Source: Rugalucina vietnamica
Lineage: Eukaryota > Mollusca > Bivalvia > Lucinida > Lucinidae
DNA: 64,000 nt
NCBI GenBank assembly: GCA_964017185.1
Contig: OZ024876.1
Coordinates: 14,819,726 to 14,883,725, forward strand
Direction of reading: 5' to 3'
The notes beneath the pieces were generated by a model. It worked only from the letters and a program-made list of their open reading frames with translations. It ran no database searches and was not told the DNA's origin. How positions within the stretch are numbered: the first letter of the stretch is position 1; the number at the start of each line of letters is the position of its first letter. This document shows, piece by piece, positions 45,501-54,081 of this stretch. The position numbers were made by a program, and so were the translations under genes.

Positions 45501-46640
45501 TTGGGGCTGAGAAGAAAAATTACCTGATTAACTTTTGAGGACTTTCCGTCCAATTTTGACAAAATAACTCAATTTTGAAATTTTTACTCCATTTTAACTT
45601 GTCGGCATAAAGCTTACATTCTCTGTTTCTGGATCGAGGTCAAAACAGAAGCAACCGAACAGTTTCTACAGGAAATTAAATTTCACTTCATTCAAATGAA
45701 ATAAACAAACCCTACAATTTGCCAGTTTAAGGACAAACATACAGTTGGGGGCATAGTGTTTTACAAACACCCATTTCTAGTATGTTTCATGTTTTTTGCA
45801 TGATGAGAACAAGTCTTATATCTGTAAACCAGAATTCTTATCTTACTGTTATGCACATATTATGCAAATGAATTAATTAGCACCTAGAGTCTTTAGCAGC
45901 ATTTACCTGTATTTTGCTCAAGTTTCCTTACTTTAACCCTGAGATAAAGATGTATAGTATATATCTCTGTTTAACCCGATATTCAAAGTGTTATTTGTTG
46001 GTCAAATTTAACATTTGAAAAACGAAATTCAATTAACTTTTCCTCCTCTTTAACTCTATAGCCTTAAATTTTTTGTACAATTTAAAAACAAAAAACTTAT
46101 ATATTTTACATTCTTTTGATTAAGGTATCAGATTACCTTTTAATGACCAAGCAGATATCAGACTCGACCACCACAGCATTTTATTGCCATAATTAATACA
46201 TGGTAAATCAAAGCCACCTGTTATCAGCAGGAAGCCTCAAAACCGCACTTCCTTATCTAATCCAAGTTAGCACCTATTTTCTCGGGTAACCACACTTAAT
46301 TTTATAAGAGAATGTTCTCAGCATGGGCATTAAATTTTTGTGAGTGAACCATTTTCAAAATTTATGCAACATTTTTTAGGACTTTTGGAATGCAAAAGGA
46401 TGTCAAGGTCATAAATTTCTTGAGGTGTTTCAAATAAGGGTGATTTTGAAAAAGGCAGTTTCTACAAGATTGTGTAAGGACAGTAGTCAGGCTTTCACAA
46501 GACAACATTCATTTCATAAGACATACTTGTTATTACTGTTTGTGTTTATTTCAGTTTATGTGGATGGCAACACTGGCATAGAAAGACTATACAACCAAAT
46601 ATGTAGTGACATTAGTGAAAGGTTAAATATTCAAAGATGA
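24516..46640 (+). CDS. NMRK1: Nicotinamide riboside kinase gene, 7 coding exons over 22 kb (196 aa)
   Basis: Phosphorylates nicotinamide riboside with ATP to give NMN, the salvage entry to NAD; expected in the cytosol. Coding exons: 24516-24562, 27151-27241 (or alternative 28039-28129), 28384-28447, 30858-30984, 39190-39261, 41223-41326, 46555-46640. All introns are GT-AG, phases match throughout, and the sum is 591 bp. The N-terminus ends AISG, followed by the P-loop TTNSGKTT (Walker A at 16-23) and the QDDFF motif at 41-45. VLFVDGFSIFG matches the ILIIEGFLLF strand of human NMRK1. The lid region reads RRRARHYDPPDVPGYF (human RRSTRVYQPPDSPGYF), then VWPEYLK, and the last exon VYVDGNTG (human VVYLDGTK). 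Length is close to human NMRK1 (199). NMRK1 is favoured over NMRK2 on length only. Introns are almost entirely repeats. Confidence 0.9.
24581..24796 (-). repeat. MITE-B copy 3
   Basis: Starts 18 bp after the exon-1 donor of NMRK1, so the intron begins almost directly with the element. Central palindrome somewhat diverged. Confidence 0.8.
25040..25320 (-). repeat. MITE-A copy 3
   Basis: Complete copy with perfect core GAACCGCCTCGGCGAGGCGG (25164-25183). A poly-T run follows at about 25418-25449. Confidence 0.85.
25584..26850 (+). repeat. MITE-B copy 4, split by family T element
   Basis: Left part 25584-25732 stops within CTTCTAACCTTTTTT. The right part resumes at about 26774 with TCTGTGACTGGAAAGGC and runs to about 26850. 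The intervening 1 kb is element T1, giving a natural map of that element's ends. Confidence 0.75.
25734..26770 (+). mobile_element. Helitron-like element family T copy 1
   Basis: Begins ATACCCCGCCACTTTAAAAA with hairpin partner AGTGCGGGGTAT, then GTCCGTCTGTCCGTCCGTCC. About six internal units of roughly 150 bp follow (CAATTTTCTTCAAACTTTGT; GAAGGAGTGGTTTGGGATTG). It closes with GGCGGGGTATCATGC. Inserted in a T-run inside MITE-B with no clear target duplication. Confidence 0.62.
26897..27136 (-). repeat. MITE-B copy 5, abutting NMRK1 exon 2
   Basis: Its right end lies 14 bp before exon 2, so the branch point and most of the polypyrimidine region of that acceptor must come from the MITE. Confidence 0.85.
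27151..27241 (+). CDS. NMRK1: NMRK1 coding exon 2a (P-loop exon)
   Basis: 91 bp after acceptor ATGAACAG, donor GTAAGC. Encodes the end of the Walker A loop (NSGKTT) and QDDFFL. Phase 2 in, phase 0 out. Duplicated at 28039-28129. Confidence 0.88.
27268..27504 (-). repeat. MITE-B copy 6
   Basis: Starts 27 bp after the exon 2a donor. A matching but truncated MITE start follows exon 2b at 28163-28185, so the flank is part of the duplicated block. Confidence 0.85.
27540..27749 (+). repeat. MITE-B copy 7, central deletion
   Basis: Oriented opposite to its neighbours. The left arm of the central palindrome is largely missing (sequence passes directly from GTGAAAACTGAAGC to the right arm). Confidence 0.75.
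27787..28016 (-). repeat. MITE-B copy 8, abutting exon 2b
   Basis: Ends 22 bp before the alternative exon 2b, paralleling copy 5 before exon 2a. Confidence 0.82.
28039..28129 (+). CDS. NMRK1: NMRK1 alternative exon 2b (duplicate P-loop exon)
   Basis: 91 bp after acceptor TAATTTAG, donor GTAAGC, with the same entry and exit phases as exon 2a. Of 30 codons about 12 differ silently and 5 change the residue (Q32N, K34R, N35S, G40C, F45G). NSGKTT and QDD are kept. If both exons were included the frame would break (91 is not a multiple of 3), so use should be exclusive. Selection on the protein is implied by the silent bias; expression is unproven. Confidence 0.75.
28384..28447 (+). CDS. NMRK1: NMRK1 coding exon 3
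   Basis: 64 bp between acceptor TGTTTCAG and donor GTATAC. Encodes SPADPRLAEIYLPDIGHHNW, equivalent to the human segment after QDDFF. Confidence 0.85.
29210..30835 (+). repeat. MITE-A copy 4, split by family Q element
   Basis: Left half 29210-29298 ends in CCTATTTTT. The right half resumes at 30651 with TCTTATTTTTGCTCC and runs to about 30835. Joined at that point the halves read like the intact copies at 4228 and 62448. Its right end lies about 22 bp before NMRK1 exon 4. Confidence 0.85.
29299..30650 (+). mobile_element. Helitron-like element family Q copy 2
   Basis: AGCTCACCTGAGC hairpin start, GCGTCCGTCCGGCGTC tract, internal units with ATCTTCTTCTCCAGAACC and GACCTTGACCTATTTTA. It ends with an AGGACCATTTGTCCT hairpin and CTGG, then a T. 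Boundaries are defined by the interrupted MITE-A; no target duplication visible. Confidence 0.68.
30858..30984 (+). CDS. NMRK1: NMRK1 coding exon 4
   Basis: 127 bp, acceptor GCTTCCAG, donor GTAAGT. Encodes FRALDMERMV through LFVDGFSIFGW, the helix and strand before the substrate-binding region. Confidence 0.88.
31380..31611 (-). repeat. MITE-B copy 9
   Basis: Complete; the central palindrome has diverged to GCTGTGCAGTTACTGCACAGC. Confidence 0.8.
35462..37987. promoter_or_regulatory. Array of ten palindromic AGGTCAnnnTGACCT sites, 128-bp period
   Basis: AGGTCACTGTGACCT occurs exactly at 35462, 36928, 37056, 37184, 37313 and 37442. Variants with a perfect 13-base half-site palindrome start at 37589 (ATA spacer), 37717 (GGGTCA), 37845 (CTA) and 37973 (GTG). 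Steps are 128-129 bp, once 147. It matches the classical estrogen-response element. It lies in NMRK1 intron 4 inside element S1; a regulatory effect is inference. Confidence 0.6.
35524..36856. mobile_element. 1.33-kb inverted-repeat transposon with 5-bp TSD
   Basis: Arms of about 100 bp begin CACGGCTAACAAACCTTTAA at both ends. Direct repeat ATTAG at 35519-35523 and 36857-36861. Neighbouring units of the host array show the empty site (CTCAATTAGTATATTTTC). No ORF, so non-autonomous. CAC ends and a 5-bp duplication recall Transib-type elements; assignment tentative. Confidence 0.85.
39190..39261 (+). CDS. NMRK1: NMRK1 coding exon 5
   Basis: 72 bp, acceptor TTGTTGCAG, donor GTAAAA. Encodes PLLPLFDRKYFIKIDRDICE and TRR. 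Element Q3 ends only 40 bp upstream. Confidence 0.87.
39483..39718 (-). repeat. MITE-B copy 10
   Basis: Complete, in NMRK1 intron 5. Confidence 0.82.
40040..40470. repeat. 431-bp MITE with about 140-bp inverted repeats
   Basis: Ends CAAGGTGG with direct repeat ATGAAG outside (40034-40039 and 40471-40476). Strongest arm segment is AAGTGCACATACCCCGGAA and complement (40156 and 40339 onward). A 64-codon ORF inside is not considered coding. Confidence 0.75.
40542..40744 (+). pseudogene. NMRK1: Truncated duplicate of NMRK1 exon 6 and its 5' flank
   Basis: GTGGTGGAGGCAGTATG (40545) and TGGAATTATTTCTTCTTGTT (40692) recur before the true exon at 41109 and 41191. The exon copy starts at 40724 after GTTGTAG and reads R-ARLYDPP in the correct phase. 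It then runs into the family Q fragment at about 40743, losing the rest of the lid and the donor. It could act only as a decoy acceptor. Confidence 0.75.
40743..41100 (+). mobile_element. Family Q element fragment (5'-truncated)
   Basis: Only the last internal unit and the 3' end (AGATCTCAGGTGAGC, GGACCATTGGTCC hairpin). It lies between the two copies of the exon 6 region. Confidence 0.6.
41223..41326 (+). CDS. NMRK1: NMRK1 coding exon 6
   Basis: 104 bp, acceptor TTGTTGTAG, donor GTTTGT. Encodes ARHYDPPDVPGYF, VWPEYLKHLEAIGEQQDI; the PPD-PGYF and VWP motifs are diagnostic for the kinase. Confidence 0.9.
41340..41570 (+). repeat. MITE-B copy 11
   Basis: Begins 13 bp after the exon 6 donor. 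Confidence 0.82.
41777..42012 (-). repeat. MITE-B copy 12
   Basis: Centre GCTGTGCAGTTACTGCACAGC, the same subtype as the copies at 31380 and 48083. Confidence 0.82.
42130..43275. repeat. 37-bp minisatellite, interrupted
   Basis: Unit resembles AGCAATGCATTGAATAAGTG plus CTAAAGTATTTGATCAT (exact 37-bp step at 43074 and 43111). The block 42240-42780 interrupts it with a hairpin (GAGATACCTTTCA and complement, 42270-42312) and AT-rich sequence; no gene seen there. Confidence 0.75.
43276..44195. other. NMRK1 intron 6, nothing recognised
   Basis: AT-rich intron DNA with only short ORFs. A segment at 43920-44060 (GGCGGCCACCATAGGCGGCC) resembles internal units of bivalve dispersed repeats. Confidence 0.35.
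44196..44312 (-). repeat. tRNA-derived SINE-like head
   Basis: On the minus strand GAGTGGTAAAGAGCG resembles a pol III A box. About 60 bp later GTGGGTTCGAGCCCCAC contains a B box (GGTTCGAGCCC). The spacing suggests a tRNA with a long variable arm. No acceptor-stem pairing seen, so a SINE relic is likelier than a tRNA gene. Confidence 0.4.
44599..45780 (+). mobile_element. Helitron-like element family P copy 2
   Basis: Same ends as P copy 1: GCCCCCAACTTTGAAAAAGT hairpin, GTGTGTCTGTGGGTGGG tract, and 3' GGGGGCATAGTG hairpin with CTAG. Three to four internal units of about 310 bp (GTTATGCCCCTTTTCTGAG) are unrelated to those of copy 1. Confidence 0.6.
46555..46640 (+). CDS. NMRK1: NMRK1 coding exon 7 (terminal)
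   Basis: Acceptor TTATTTCAG; encodes VYVDGNTGIERLYNQICSDI and the C-terminus SERLNIQR, then TGA. The split Val codon completes from exon 6. Confidence 0.88.
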
Positions 46641-48773
46641 TATATGTGTTCTAAGATACTGTTTTATAAAGCTTGAAAATGTTATTGGAAAATCAATTTC
46701 ACACAAATCCAAGTTCTTGCAAGTATTTTTTTAAAAAAATACATTTTTATCTATATATTGATAGTTAGGCTCTCACATGAATTCAAAGACTTGTATGGAA
46801 GCAGAAAATTTGAGAACTAAAGGTCATGTGAAAAATTTTAAACTTACAGTACATGTAAATGTGCCATCTCATGAGAAAACCAACAATCTGTACATACAAA
46901 AACAAAGGCGCAGATCAGCGTGGCAGTAACTGTGAAGCTGATCAGCACCTTTGTTTTCACTACATGGATAGTTCTATTCCTCTGCTACTTATATACAAAT
47001 TTTCAAGCTGCTAGCGTTTTTCTGTACAGATCTGTGTCGGACCTGGTTTGGAAATCCAAATTGTTGGTTTTCTCATGTGATTGCTCATTTGTATTGAGTT
47101 ACATCAAGGGAATTCCATCTTTACAACAAATAAGCCTTTCAAATTAATTTGGCTCCAATTGATATTGCAAGCAAGCTTCTGCATAACGAAAACACTCCCA
47201 TGCAATTTACATTGATTTTTAGAGCTGTAAAAATTGAACATTTTTAGTTGAAAAATTTTGATATTTTTCTTAATTTTGCTCAAAAAATAGATTGTGGGTA
47301 CTCGTTAGAACTGCTCGGCGATTGTACCCCCAATCAATGTTTTATGCAAAAATGTTGAAGACATCAGATTTTTTCCACTGAACCTTTTAATTTTTTACAG
47401 TCCCCCCAAAAACTCTGTAGATTGCTTGGACAAGTTTTCATAATCAAATCTGTGGAGAAATCTGTAGACTTCCTGAGAATTTTCAAAAATGTAGAAACCT
47501 TTTCCACACACTTAAAAACGACATTTCTGGTAGTGAGGCATTTTTAAATGATATAAAAAGTTAACATTCATTATCTTTGATTAAACTAAGAAAGTTTAGC
47601 AATGTGAATTTCTGATGAATGGAAATTGTTCTTTTGTTACTTCAAACATTTGGAGTAGTGTTGATTTAAAAGCATTGCATTTTAATATTCCTAATAATTG
47701 TGAAACCAATCTTCACTTGAGGGATCAAACATGATTTCCCATTCATTAACATTTGAATCACTGCACCAGAAAACCAACAACCTGCATTATGCAAAAACAA
47801 AGATGCAGATCAGCGGTGCAGTAACTGCAAAGCTGGTCAGCGCCTGTTTTCACTACACAGATAGTACAATCCTTCTTCTTAAATTTGAAATTTCAAGCAC
47901 CTAGCTTGCTTTTGTGACTGTACAGCCTGGTTTGTGTCGGACCTGGTTGGAAACCAGAATAGCTGGTTTTCTCATGTGAGAGCTCATTTTACTAGGTCCT
48001 GAAGGGAGTGTTGAAGACCGAGGGTGTAGCCTCTAGTTTAGGGATCTTGAAACATACAATCTCTTTGACATTATACATCATTTGAGTGGCGACGCAAGAA
48101 AACCACCAGTATTCGGGGTTTCTGATCAGGCCTGACACAAACCGGGCTGTACAGTCACAGAAGATGGCTAGAAGCTTGAAATTATAGATACATATAAGTA
48201 TAAGAGGGATTGTACTATCTGTGTAGCGAAAACAAAGGCGCTGATCAGCTGTGCAGCTGAGCTGTAACTGCATAGCTGATCTGCGCCTTTGTTTTTGCGT
48301 AGGCAAAAATCTGGTTTTCTTATGACAGGGCTCACATACTGTAAACACATGTATTTACTGAGCTCTTGTGATAATGACAAATCAAAAAACTAAAATGCAG
48401 CAAAAAATTGAAATTTAGATATGGCCGACATGCATGTTTTTCATAGTTATTGCAAAATTTACACTGTCCTTACACTATATTTCAGAAAGTGTCTCTTTTC
48501 AAAATCACACTTTTTTGAAACACCTTAAGAAAAATCTAATGAGGTACATTTGTGTATGTCATTCTTTTGCATCCCAAAATAATAAGTGCCGCAAAAATTT
48601 TGAAATTCCATCACAAATAAGAATTTCAGGCTGGAAAATAATTTCAAGATTTTGGATTACCTTCTTAGTTTGTAAATGCAGAATGCCTGTTTAAGATGAT
48701 TTTTGGGCTTTAAAATTTTATCAGAGAACAGACTTTCAAATTTTTTGTGGCACTTTTGGAATGCGAAAGGAAG
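46641..48773. other. NMRK1 downstream region, repeats only
   Basis: Contains MITE-B copies at about 46861-47087 (+), 47755-47986 (+) and 48083-48334 (-), and a scrambled MITE-A copy at 47195-47445 whose central palindrome is largely lost. I found no clear AATAAA close after the stop and no further gene. Confidence 0.6.
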
Positions 48774-49580
48774 GGATCCATGACATTTCGTCTAAAACCA
48801 TTTCGTCTAAAAGCCATTTCATCTAAAGGACATTTCGTCTAAAAGACATTTGGTCTAAATGACATTTTGTCTAAAGGACATTTCGTCTAATGGACATTTC
48901 GTCTAATGGACATTTCGCCGAATACGACATTTCGTCTAAAATTTGTCTAAAAATGTCTAAATTCGTCTAAAATTCGTCTAAAACTCATCTAAAACATAAA
49001 TGATAAGGAAAATATTTTTGAACAACATTTTATTGGATATCATTTCATTATTTAATATGACAAATTGTAGCCATTCCCTCCAGCGATGTTGCAGCAGTAT
49101 CTTTTATTTTAAAAATATATAATGCTTTTATTGTTTACCAATCAACAACTGCAACAGACAACAATGGACCAAAACTAAACACTGCATTATAGCTACCAGT
49201 CTGATAGCTACCAGTCTGATAACTGCTCACAATGACCAGTTAAGATAGATCAATATACATGTATTGTCACCATAAGCTTGCAGGTAAAGGGAAATGATAA
49301 ATAAATATTTCAAGTCACATCTATGAAATTGATTTCCAGTAAGGTGCGACATTTAAATAAATTCTTATTTTTTCTTAACCTTTTTTTAGACCAAATGTCG
49401 CACCCACTAGATTTTTTAGACGAATTGTCCATTAGACGAAATGTCCTTTAGACCAAATGTCTATTAGACGAAATGTCCTTTAGACGAAATGTCCTTTAGA
49501 CGAAATGTCTTTTAGACGAAATGTCCTTTAGACGAAATGGCTTTTAGATGAAATGGTTTTAGACGAAATGTCCTGCACCC
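48774..49580. mobile_element. Foldback-like element F4 (unit GACGAAATGTCCTTTA), 9-bp TSD
   Basis: Left units CATTTCGTCTA at 48784, 48799, 48815, 48831, 48847, 48863, 48879, 48895 and 48911 (nearly all 16-bp steps). Inverted units at 49430-49570. Direct repeat GAAAGGAAG at 48765-48773 and 49581-49589. Inverted ends GGATCCATGACATTTCG and GGGTGCAGGACATTTCG. AT-rich core, no ORF. Confidence 0.9.
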
Positions 49581-49823
49581 GAAAGGAAGATAGAGTCATA
49601 ATTTTCTGCCACTGGAAGTGTTTCAGAAAAGCATGATTTTGAAAGAGGCAGTTTCTGAAAGATGTTTAACGGACAGTAGCTCTGCAATCTGAGAGAAATT
49701 TGTCACTATGTCAATTTCAATCTTAAACAAAAATCAAGTGACAGAAAAGAGGGTTGGATTATGGTAATTAAGTATGGCTTGCATGCTTCAGTTGCTGTGT
49801 TCATGGTGAACAGGTTAGACATT

Positions 49824-50062
49824 TGAGCCGCCGCCTCATGGGAAAACCAACAATCTGCATAGGCGAAAACAAAGACGCAGATCAGCTTCGCGGTAACCGC
49901 GAAGCTGATCAGCGCCTTTGTTTTCGCTACTCGGATAGTACAATTCCTCTTCTACTTAAATCCGAAATTTCAAGCTTCTAGCTGTTTCCTGTGCTTGTAC
50001 AGGCCGGTTTGTGTCGGACCTGTTCGGAAACCACATTGTTGGTTTTCCCACGAGGCGGCTCA
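49824..50062 (+). repeat. MITE-B copy 16
   Basis: Complete; the centre is identical to copies 1 and 2 (GCTTCGCGGTAACCGCGAAGC), suggesting a young subgroup. Confidence 0.85.
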
Positions 50063-50151
50063 TTTATCACAGCCTCACTGTTCTTGAACAAGCCTCTCAG
50101 AGGCAGGTAACCAGTAATAAGTTCTCATGTTTTTCACCGTTAAATGACATA

Positions 50152-51807
50152 TGAGCCGTGACATGAGAAAACCAGTCTCTAAGGTTTCCAACCAGGTCTG
50201 ACACAAACCAGCCTGCACAGTCAAACAAGCAGACTAGAAGCTTGACATTTCGGATTTTTAAAAGTAGAAGAGATTATACTATCCATGTAGCGAAAACAAA
50301 GGCGCTGATCAGCTGTGCAGATACTGTTATGCAGATTGTTTGTTTTTATTAGCTCGCCTGCACGAAGTGCATAGAGCTATTGTAGTCACCTCGGTCGTGC
50401 TCGTTTACGTTTACGTGTGCGTCCGCGTCCGGGTCACACTTTCGGTTAAAGTCTATATCTCTTGACCATGTTGATGGATCAAGTTGATACTTTGCATGTT
50501 GCTAGATATTGGTCTGAAGTTTTACGCAGTACCATCATGACCCACCCTGGGTGACCTTGAGGTCAAGGTCACGGACTTAGAAATTTTGTGTTTAAGTTTT
50601 TGGTTAAAGTTTTTGTAAGTCTATATCTCTTGACCTTAGTGATGGAATGAGTTGATACTTTGCATGTTGCTAGATATTGGTCTGAAGTTTTACGCAGTAC
50701 CATCATGACCCACCCTGGGTGCCTTGAGGTCAAGGTCACAGACTTAGAAATTTTGTGTTTAAGTTTTTGGTTAAAGTTTTTGTAAGTCCATATCTCTTGA
50801 CCTTATTGATGGATTGAGTTGATACTTTGCATGTTGCTAGATATTGGTCTGAAGTTTTACGCAGTACCATCATGACCCACCCTGGGTGCCTTGAGGTCAA
50901 GGTCACAGACTTAGAAATTTTGTGTTTAAGTTTTTGGTTAAAGTTTTTGTAAGTCCATATCTCTTGACCTTATTGATGGATTGAGTTGATACTTTGCATG
51001 TTGCTAGATATTGGTCTGAAGTTTTACGCAGTACCATCATGACCCACCCTGGGTGCCTTGAGGTCAAGGTCACAGACTTAGAAATTTTGTGTTTAAGTTT
51101 TTGGTTAAAGTTTTTGTAAGTCCATATCTCTTGACCTTATTGATGGATTGAGTTGATACTTTGCATGTTGCTAGATATTGGTCTGAAGTTTTATGCAGTA
51201 CCATCATGACCTACTCTTGGTGACCTTGAGGTCAAGGTCACAGACTTAGAAATTTTGTGTTTAAGTTTTTGATTTAAGTTTTTGTAAGTCTATATCTCTT
51301 GACCATGTTGATTGATCGAGTTGATACTTTGCATGTTGGTAGATATTGGTCTGAAGTTTTATACAGTACCATCATGACCTACCCTGGGTGACCTTGAGGT
51401 CAAGGTCACAGACTTAGAAATTTTGTGTTAATTTTTTTGGTTAAAGTCTAAATCTCTTGAACATGTTGATGGATAAAGTTGATACTTGCATGTTGATAGA
51501 TATTGGTCTCGGGTTTTATGCTGTACATCACAACTCACCTGGATGACCTTGAGGTCAGGGTCACGGACTTGGAAGTTTTGTGTTTAAGTTTTGGTTAATG
51601 TTTTTATAAGTCTATATCTCTTGAACATGTAGATTGATCAAGTTGATTCTTTGCATTGGTCTGAATTTTTATGTTATACCATCATGACCCACCTGAGTGA
51701 CCTTGAGGTCAAGGTCATGGGTCATAGATTTTAACAGATGTAGTGGCAAAGCACAAGTCAGGCGAGCTACGCTGTCCTGCGACAGCTCTTATCTGATGCA
51801 TTGGCTC
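50152..51807 (-). repeat. MITE-B copy 17, split by family S element
   Basis: Left part ends at about 50347 in GTTTGTTTTT. The right end resumes at 51793 as CTGATGCATTGGCTCA. Confidence 0.72.
50351..51792 (+). mobile_element. Helitron-like element family S copy 2
   Basis: AGCTCGCCTGCACGAAGTGC start, GTTTACGTTTACGTGTGCGT tract, about eight units of roughly 168 bp (those at 50590-51180 nearly identical). It ends GCTGTCCTGCGACAGCTCTTAT. Each unit carries TGAGGTCAAGGTCA. Confidence 0.68.
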
Positions 51808-52073
51808 ATAATTATGCTCTTCTTGAATCAGCAGTAGAGGAAGAAAATGGTTGTAGAAATATGTGCTGGATGTTCGATCACTGGTCCGCTTCATTACAAA
51901 TGGGACACACTATTGACTGAGCTATGGCACCATAAAATGTGTACAACACATAGAAAAAAAAGTGAATAATCTATGTTTGAATCTATGTATAAATAGAAAC
52001 AAAAACATTTTAGTTCTCTGTGTTTTCCTATTATTTTATAGATGTGATTGAGCTATGGGGCGGGCTAACATTT

Positions 52074-52309
52074 TGAGCCGCCTCGTGGGAAAACCAACAA
52101 TGTGGTTTCCGACCAGGTACGACACAAACCAACCTGTACAAGCACAGAAAAGAGCTAGAAGCTTGTAATTTTGGATTGAAGTAGAAGAGAAATTGTACTA
52201 TCCACGTAGCGAAAACAAAGGCGCTGATCAGCTTCGCAGTTACTGCGAAGCTGATCTGCGCCTTTGTTTTCGCCTATGCAGATTGTTGGTTTTCCCATGA
52301 GGTGGCTCA
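52074..52309 (-). repeat. MITE-B copy 18
   Basis: Complete. On either side, two copies of a local direct repeat (TTTTAGTTCTCTGTGTTTTCC at 52009 and 52618) show a small duplication in this region. Confidence 0.8.
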
Positions 52310-53202
52310 TATATTTGACTCTACCAGATAGTCTTAATTCTTACTGAAAGGTACATAACCAATGAAGGGCTATTACCATGGTACTTTATTACTTCCCCAT
52401 TAACTCGGACTTTGATAGTAAATATTTGCATTCTGAATCTGATGGACATTTTTTTACTTTTAAGTGTTTGTCAAGTGATATTGTTTCATTTAGTGGACTG
52501 GTACCAGTCTGTTGATTGATCTATGGCACCTGATGCTAATGGTAAAACGTATACAACATGTAGAAAAAAAGTGAATAAATCTATGTTTGAATATATGGAT
52601 ACATAAAAACAAAAACATTTTAGTTCTCTGTGTTTTCCTATTATTTTATAGATGTGATTGAGCAATGGGGCAGTCTAACATTTATTAGCAGGATAAATTA
52701 ATGGCTTTGGTCTGCCATTTTGGGCCATTTCGGAATTTATTAGAAGTTTAGATTTTAATCTCAGCTGAGTTGAGCGTGAAAAAAGTTTTATAATCTTGGG
52801 ACCTGGAATGCATGGACATGGAATTATATGTAATCATGTCAGACAAAGTAAGAATAGAGGGACCAGGAATGGATGCAATTGAATTTAAAGTCCCAACATA
52901 GACACCAGGTGGGAAAGAAAATACATCAAAATACATACCAAAACATTTTTCTGACAACACACTCGAAGAGCAGGATGACTAGCTCTTTCCCGACAAGGTA
53001 GCCATTCAGAACCAAAGGCAACAAGCACAACTTAGAGGCAGACAGAATAAACAGAAGATGTATCATGAAGATAAATCATTTTACTGGGATGCTGTTTTTA
53101 TTGTTTTTACTGGGGACAATGCTGATTACTGGTTTTACTGGGGACATTTTCAAAAATTACATAAAAGCAAACATAGTGTTCAACTGGCAAACAGTTCCGA
53201 AC
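52310..53202. other. Intergenic, no supported gene
   Basis: A 61-codon ORF at 53065 begins with ATG and a hydrophobic stretch (MLFLLFLLGTMLITGF) but runs into element F5 and rests on a local TTTACTGGGG repeat. Not called as a gene. Confidence 0.4.
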
Positions 53203-53470
53203 GGTTGTGGCCCGGTATTCCGAGGGCACTATAGTCCGAGGGCCCGGTAGTCCGAGGGCCCGATGGTCCGAGGGTCCGATGGTCCGAGGGCCCGATAGTC
53301 CAAGGGTCCGATGGTCCGAGGGCCCGATGGTCCGAGGGCCCGATGGTCCGAGGATTTATGGAATAAATCCAATACCAATATTCTGATTCTCGGACTAGCG
53401 GGCCCTCGGACTATTGGGCCCTCGGACTATCGGACCCTCGGACTATCAGGATCTGCAACATTTTCCAAGG

Positions 53471-53538
<68 letters not shown>

Positions 53539-53652
53539 GCGCGCACGCACACACGCACGTGCTTTCATACATACACATACATACCTATACACGAATACAG
53601 ATACATTCTTACACAATGATACATACATACATACATACATACATACATACAT

Positions 53653-53691
<39 letters not shown>

Positions 53692-54081
53692 CGCACGCAC
53701 GCACGCACGCACACACGCACGCACGCACACTTTTTAGTTCAGTTTAACGCCCCTGTCAAGATTATTTCACTCGTCGATCACTTTTGAAAAGAGGAGGAAA
53801 TTGAAGTACCCCATGCATGGCGATCACATTCAAATGAATTAATTATTTTCCTTTAACCTCCTAAGAGGAACGCATTGGTAGTGGCCTTCAATTGAAGCTC
53901 CGTGATCAGTGGTTGTCAGAGTGATACAGCAAATTACGTGTTGTACAGTGTAATCTTCTGATCCTCGGACTATCGGGCCCTCGGACCATCGGGCCCTCGG
54001 ACCATCGGGCCCTCGGACTATCGGGCCCTCGGACTAACGGACCCTCGGACTACAGGGCCCTCGGAATACCGGGCCTACACG
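53203..54081. mobile_element. Foldback-like element F5 (unit GGTCCGAGGGCCCGAT), 9-bp TSD
   Basis: Left units GTCCGAGGG at 53234, 53250, 53266, 53282, 53298, 53314, 53330 and 53346, every step 16 bp. Inverted units follow directly at 53388-53450 and again at the right end (53963, 53979, 53995 onward). Inverted ends share GGCCCGGTATTCCGAGGGC. Direct repeat GTTCCGAAC at 53194-53202 and 54082-54090. The core holds (CA)n and (CATA)n microsatellites. Confidence 0.9.
53472..53730. repeat. CA, CATA and CGCA microsatellites
   Basis: (CA)n at about 53473-53535, (CATA)n at about 53617-53670, then CA and CGCA runs to 53728. Overlapping His/Thr- and Cys/Val-repeat ORFs here are artefacts. Confidence 0.9.

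Noticed and set aside
48774-49580. CRISPR-like regular array
   Set aside because: Units are contiguous 16-mers with no spacers, inverted at the other end, in an animal genome; it is a transposon arm.
53065-53250. 61-codon ORF with a hydrophobic N-terminus resembling a signal peptide
   Set aside because: Built partly from a TTTACTGGGG direct repeat and continues into transposon F5; no support for a secreted peptide.
53311-53747. His/Thr-rich and Cys/Val-rich ORFs on both strands
   Set aside because: Pure translation of CA, CATA and CGCA microsatellites within F5.
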